Assembly: GCA_014138645.1 (NCBI GenBank)
Contig: JACJIB010000011.1
Location: 62,001-126,000 of the forward strand
Length of the DNA stretch: 64,000 nucleotides
Direction: 5' to 3'
Origin: Methylorubrum thiocyanatum
GTDB taxonomy: Bacteria; Pseudomonadota; Alphaproteobacteria; Rhizobiales; Beijerinckiaceae
Made by a program: the position numbers and the translations under genes. Of the stretch, positions 62,822 through 64,000 are shown in pieces. A model generated the notes under the pieces. That model was not told the DNA's origin and made no database searches. It was given only the letters and a program-made list of their open reading frames with translations. Every line of letters begins with the position of its first letter. Positions within the stretch are counted from its first letter, which is position 1.

Positions 62822-63816
62822 GCGCGGACGGGTCCGTGCTCCCGGGTGGGGCGGAGGATCCGGGCCAGCTCTTCCTCGACATGCTCGCCGCCGAGCGCGG
62901 CGCGGCGGCCAACACCCTGGCTGCCTACCGGCGCGATCTCGACGATTACCTCGGCTATCTGGCGCAGCAGGGGATCGACCCCGAAGAGGCGCAGGCCGAT
63001 CAGGTGCGGGCCTATATCGCCTCCCTGGAGCCGCGCGGGCTGAAGGCCTCCTCGGCCGCCCGGCGCCTCTCCTGCATCCGCGGCTTCCATCGCTTCCTCT
63101 ACGCCGAAGGCTATTGCGAGACCGATCCGACCGCGCCGGTCGCCGCTCCGCGCCGGGCCAAGGGCCTGCCGAAGATCCTGTCCGTGGCAGAGGTCGACCG
63201 CCTGCTCGCTACGGCGCGCGACCGCGTCGAGGCGGCCGGCGACGACCGCACGGAGGCCCGTTCCGCGGCGCGGATGCTCTGTCTGCTCGAACTCCTCTAC
63301 GCCACCGGCCTGCGCGTCTCGGAACTCGTCGCCCTGCCGCGCTCGGCCGCCAGCGCCCGTGAGCGCTACCTCGTGGTCAAGGGCAAGGGCGGACGCGAGC
63401 GCCTCGTGCCCCTCACCGAACTCGCCCGCGAGGCGATGCGCGCCCACGTCGCGCATCTGACCGCCGACGGGGCCTGGCTGTTTCCCGCCGACAGCGAGAG
63501 CGGCCATCTCACCCGGCAGGCCTTCGCCCGCGACCTCAAGGTCGCCGCGGCTGCGGCTGGCCTGCGGACCGACCGGGTGAGCCCGCACGTCCTGCGCCAC
63601 GCCTTCGCGAGCCACCTGCTCCAGAACGGCGCGGATCTGCGCATCGTCCAGGAATTGCTGGGGCACGCCGACATCTCGACGACGCAGATCTACACCCATG
63701 TGCTCGATGAGCGGTTGAAGGGTATGGTGCGAGATCTGCATCCGCTGAATGATCAGAGCGATCACATCGGCGCGGGCAATGTTTCCTCTGAAGAACCGTA
63801 TTCGACCGCACAATAA
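62818..63816 (+). CDS. xerD: Tyrosine recombinase XerD
   Basis: 332 aa. It resolves chromosome dimers with XerC at dif. The N-terminal SAM-like domain (FLDMLAAERGAAANTLAAYR) is followed by the catalytic domain with ATGLRVSELVALPRS (Arg), HVLRHAFASHLLQNGADLRI (His and Arg), and LGHADISTTQIYTHVLDERL (His and Tyr nucleophile). Slightly longer than E. coli XerD through an insert near residue 140. Confidence 0.96.
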   Translation: MSADGSVLPGGAEDPGQLFLDMLAAERGAAANTLAAYRRDLDDYLGYLAQQGIDPEEAQADQVRAYIASLEPRGLKASSAARRLSCIRGFHRFLYAEGYCETDPTAPVAAPRRAKGLPKILSVAEVDRLLATARDRVEAAGDDRTEARSAARMLCLLELLYATGLRVSELVALPRSAASARERYLVVKGKGGRERLVPLTELAREAMRAHVAHLTADGAWLFPADSESGHLTRQAFARDLKVAAAAAGLRTDRVSPHVLRHAFASHLLQNGADLRIVQELLGHADISTTQIYTHVLDERLKGMVRDLHPLNDQSDHIGAGNVSSEEPYSTAQ

Positions 63817-64000
63817 AGCGGCTTTTAAATAGGCTGTGCGGAGAAAATTTGCCGATCGACGGTCGCTATGCCAAGCAATCTTATTGACATCTTGATCGTG
63901 ACCTGACCATTTCAGGAACGACCACGATGAGGGGAGGCGGCGCGACAGCCTGAACGGGCCCGTGCCACGGATACGATGCGCCTCGACCTCACGACGCTTT
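63817..64000. other. Region after xerD, with a possible start of a further gene
   Basis: TTGACA (63884-63889) resembles a -35 box but no good -10 was found. An ATG at 63975 opens a frame reading MRLDLTTL before the window ends, similar to the first residues of some membrane GGDEF proteins. Too short to call. Confidence 0.3.

Overview
The window is high-GC alphaproteobacterial chromosome, most likely from a Methylobacterium or Methylorubrum relative. This rests on the strong G/C third-position bias, the syntenic blocks tRNA-Leu/tig/clpP/clpX/lon and lptC/lptA/lptB/rpoN/hpf/ptsN, a complete Cpa/Tad pilus operon, a bacteriochlorophyll-type chelatase subunit (BchI), and small BA14K and CsbD proteins. 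Most genes are housekeeping or envelope functions. No phage, insertion sequence or CRISPR array is visible.

Layout. 0-3.3 kb: the end of an RTX-type protein and a Tat-exported multicopper-oxidase fold that has lost most of its copper ligands. 3.4-10 kb: tRNA-Leu and the protein quality-control block (trigger factor, ClpP, ClpX, Lon), closed by a strong terminator. 10-16 kb: tRNA-Val, a small membrane protein, a glycosyltransferase, then a compact minus-strand cluster of a GntA/YcgG-type heme N-hydroxylase, an NPPF-type methyltransferase and an EgtD-like methyltransferase. A DUF1989 (urea-carboxylase-associated) gene lies upstream and is divergent from an OPT transporter. This is the best candidate for an undescribed pathway in the window. 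18-23 kb: an orphan ABC-2 polysaccharide permease, tRNA-Ala, a YihY/BrkB protein, a dead cupin gene and small secreted proteins.

23-30 kb: polA, a REP-like element, endonuclease V, ychF, pth and the gene for ribosomal protein L25. 30-40 kb: type IVc (Flp/Tad) pilus genes: pilin, prepilin peptidase, CpaB, CpaC, CpaD, CpaE, CpaF, TadB and TadC, with a separate secretin-N-domain protein on the other strand. 40-45.7 kb: a double-hotdog MaoC protein overlapping an MFS symporter, an Ohr peroxidase with a palindromic operator, a CoA-binding protein, a thioesterase and a second MFS carrier. 46-49.5 kb: a membrane diguanylate cyclase and stress-type envelope proteins.

49.8-57.2 kb: an HhH protein, RNase D, the Lpt lipopolysaccharide-export genes, rpoN, hpf and ptsN. 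57-64 kb: bchI, gpmA, dapB, a MarC protein, a methyltransferase divergent from a glyoxalase-II-type hydrolase, and xerD. Start codons are inferred from homology, Shine-Dalgarno-like sequence and overlaps. Functional calls are made by recognising motifs by eye; no database search was possible.
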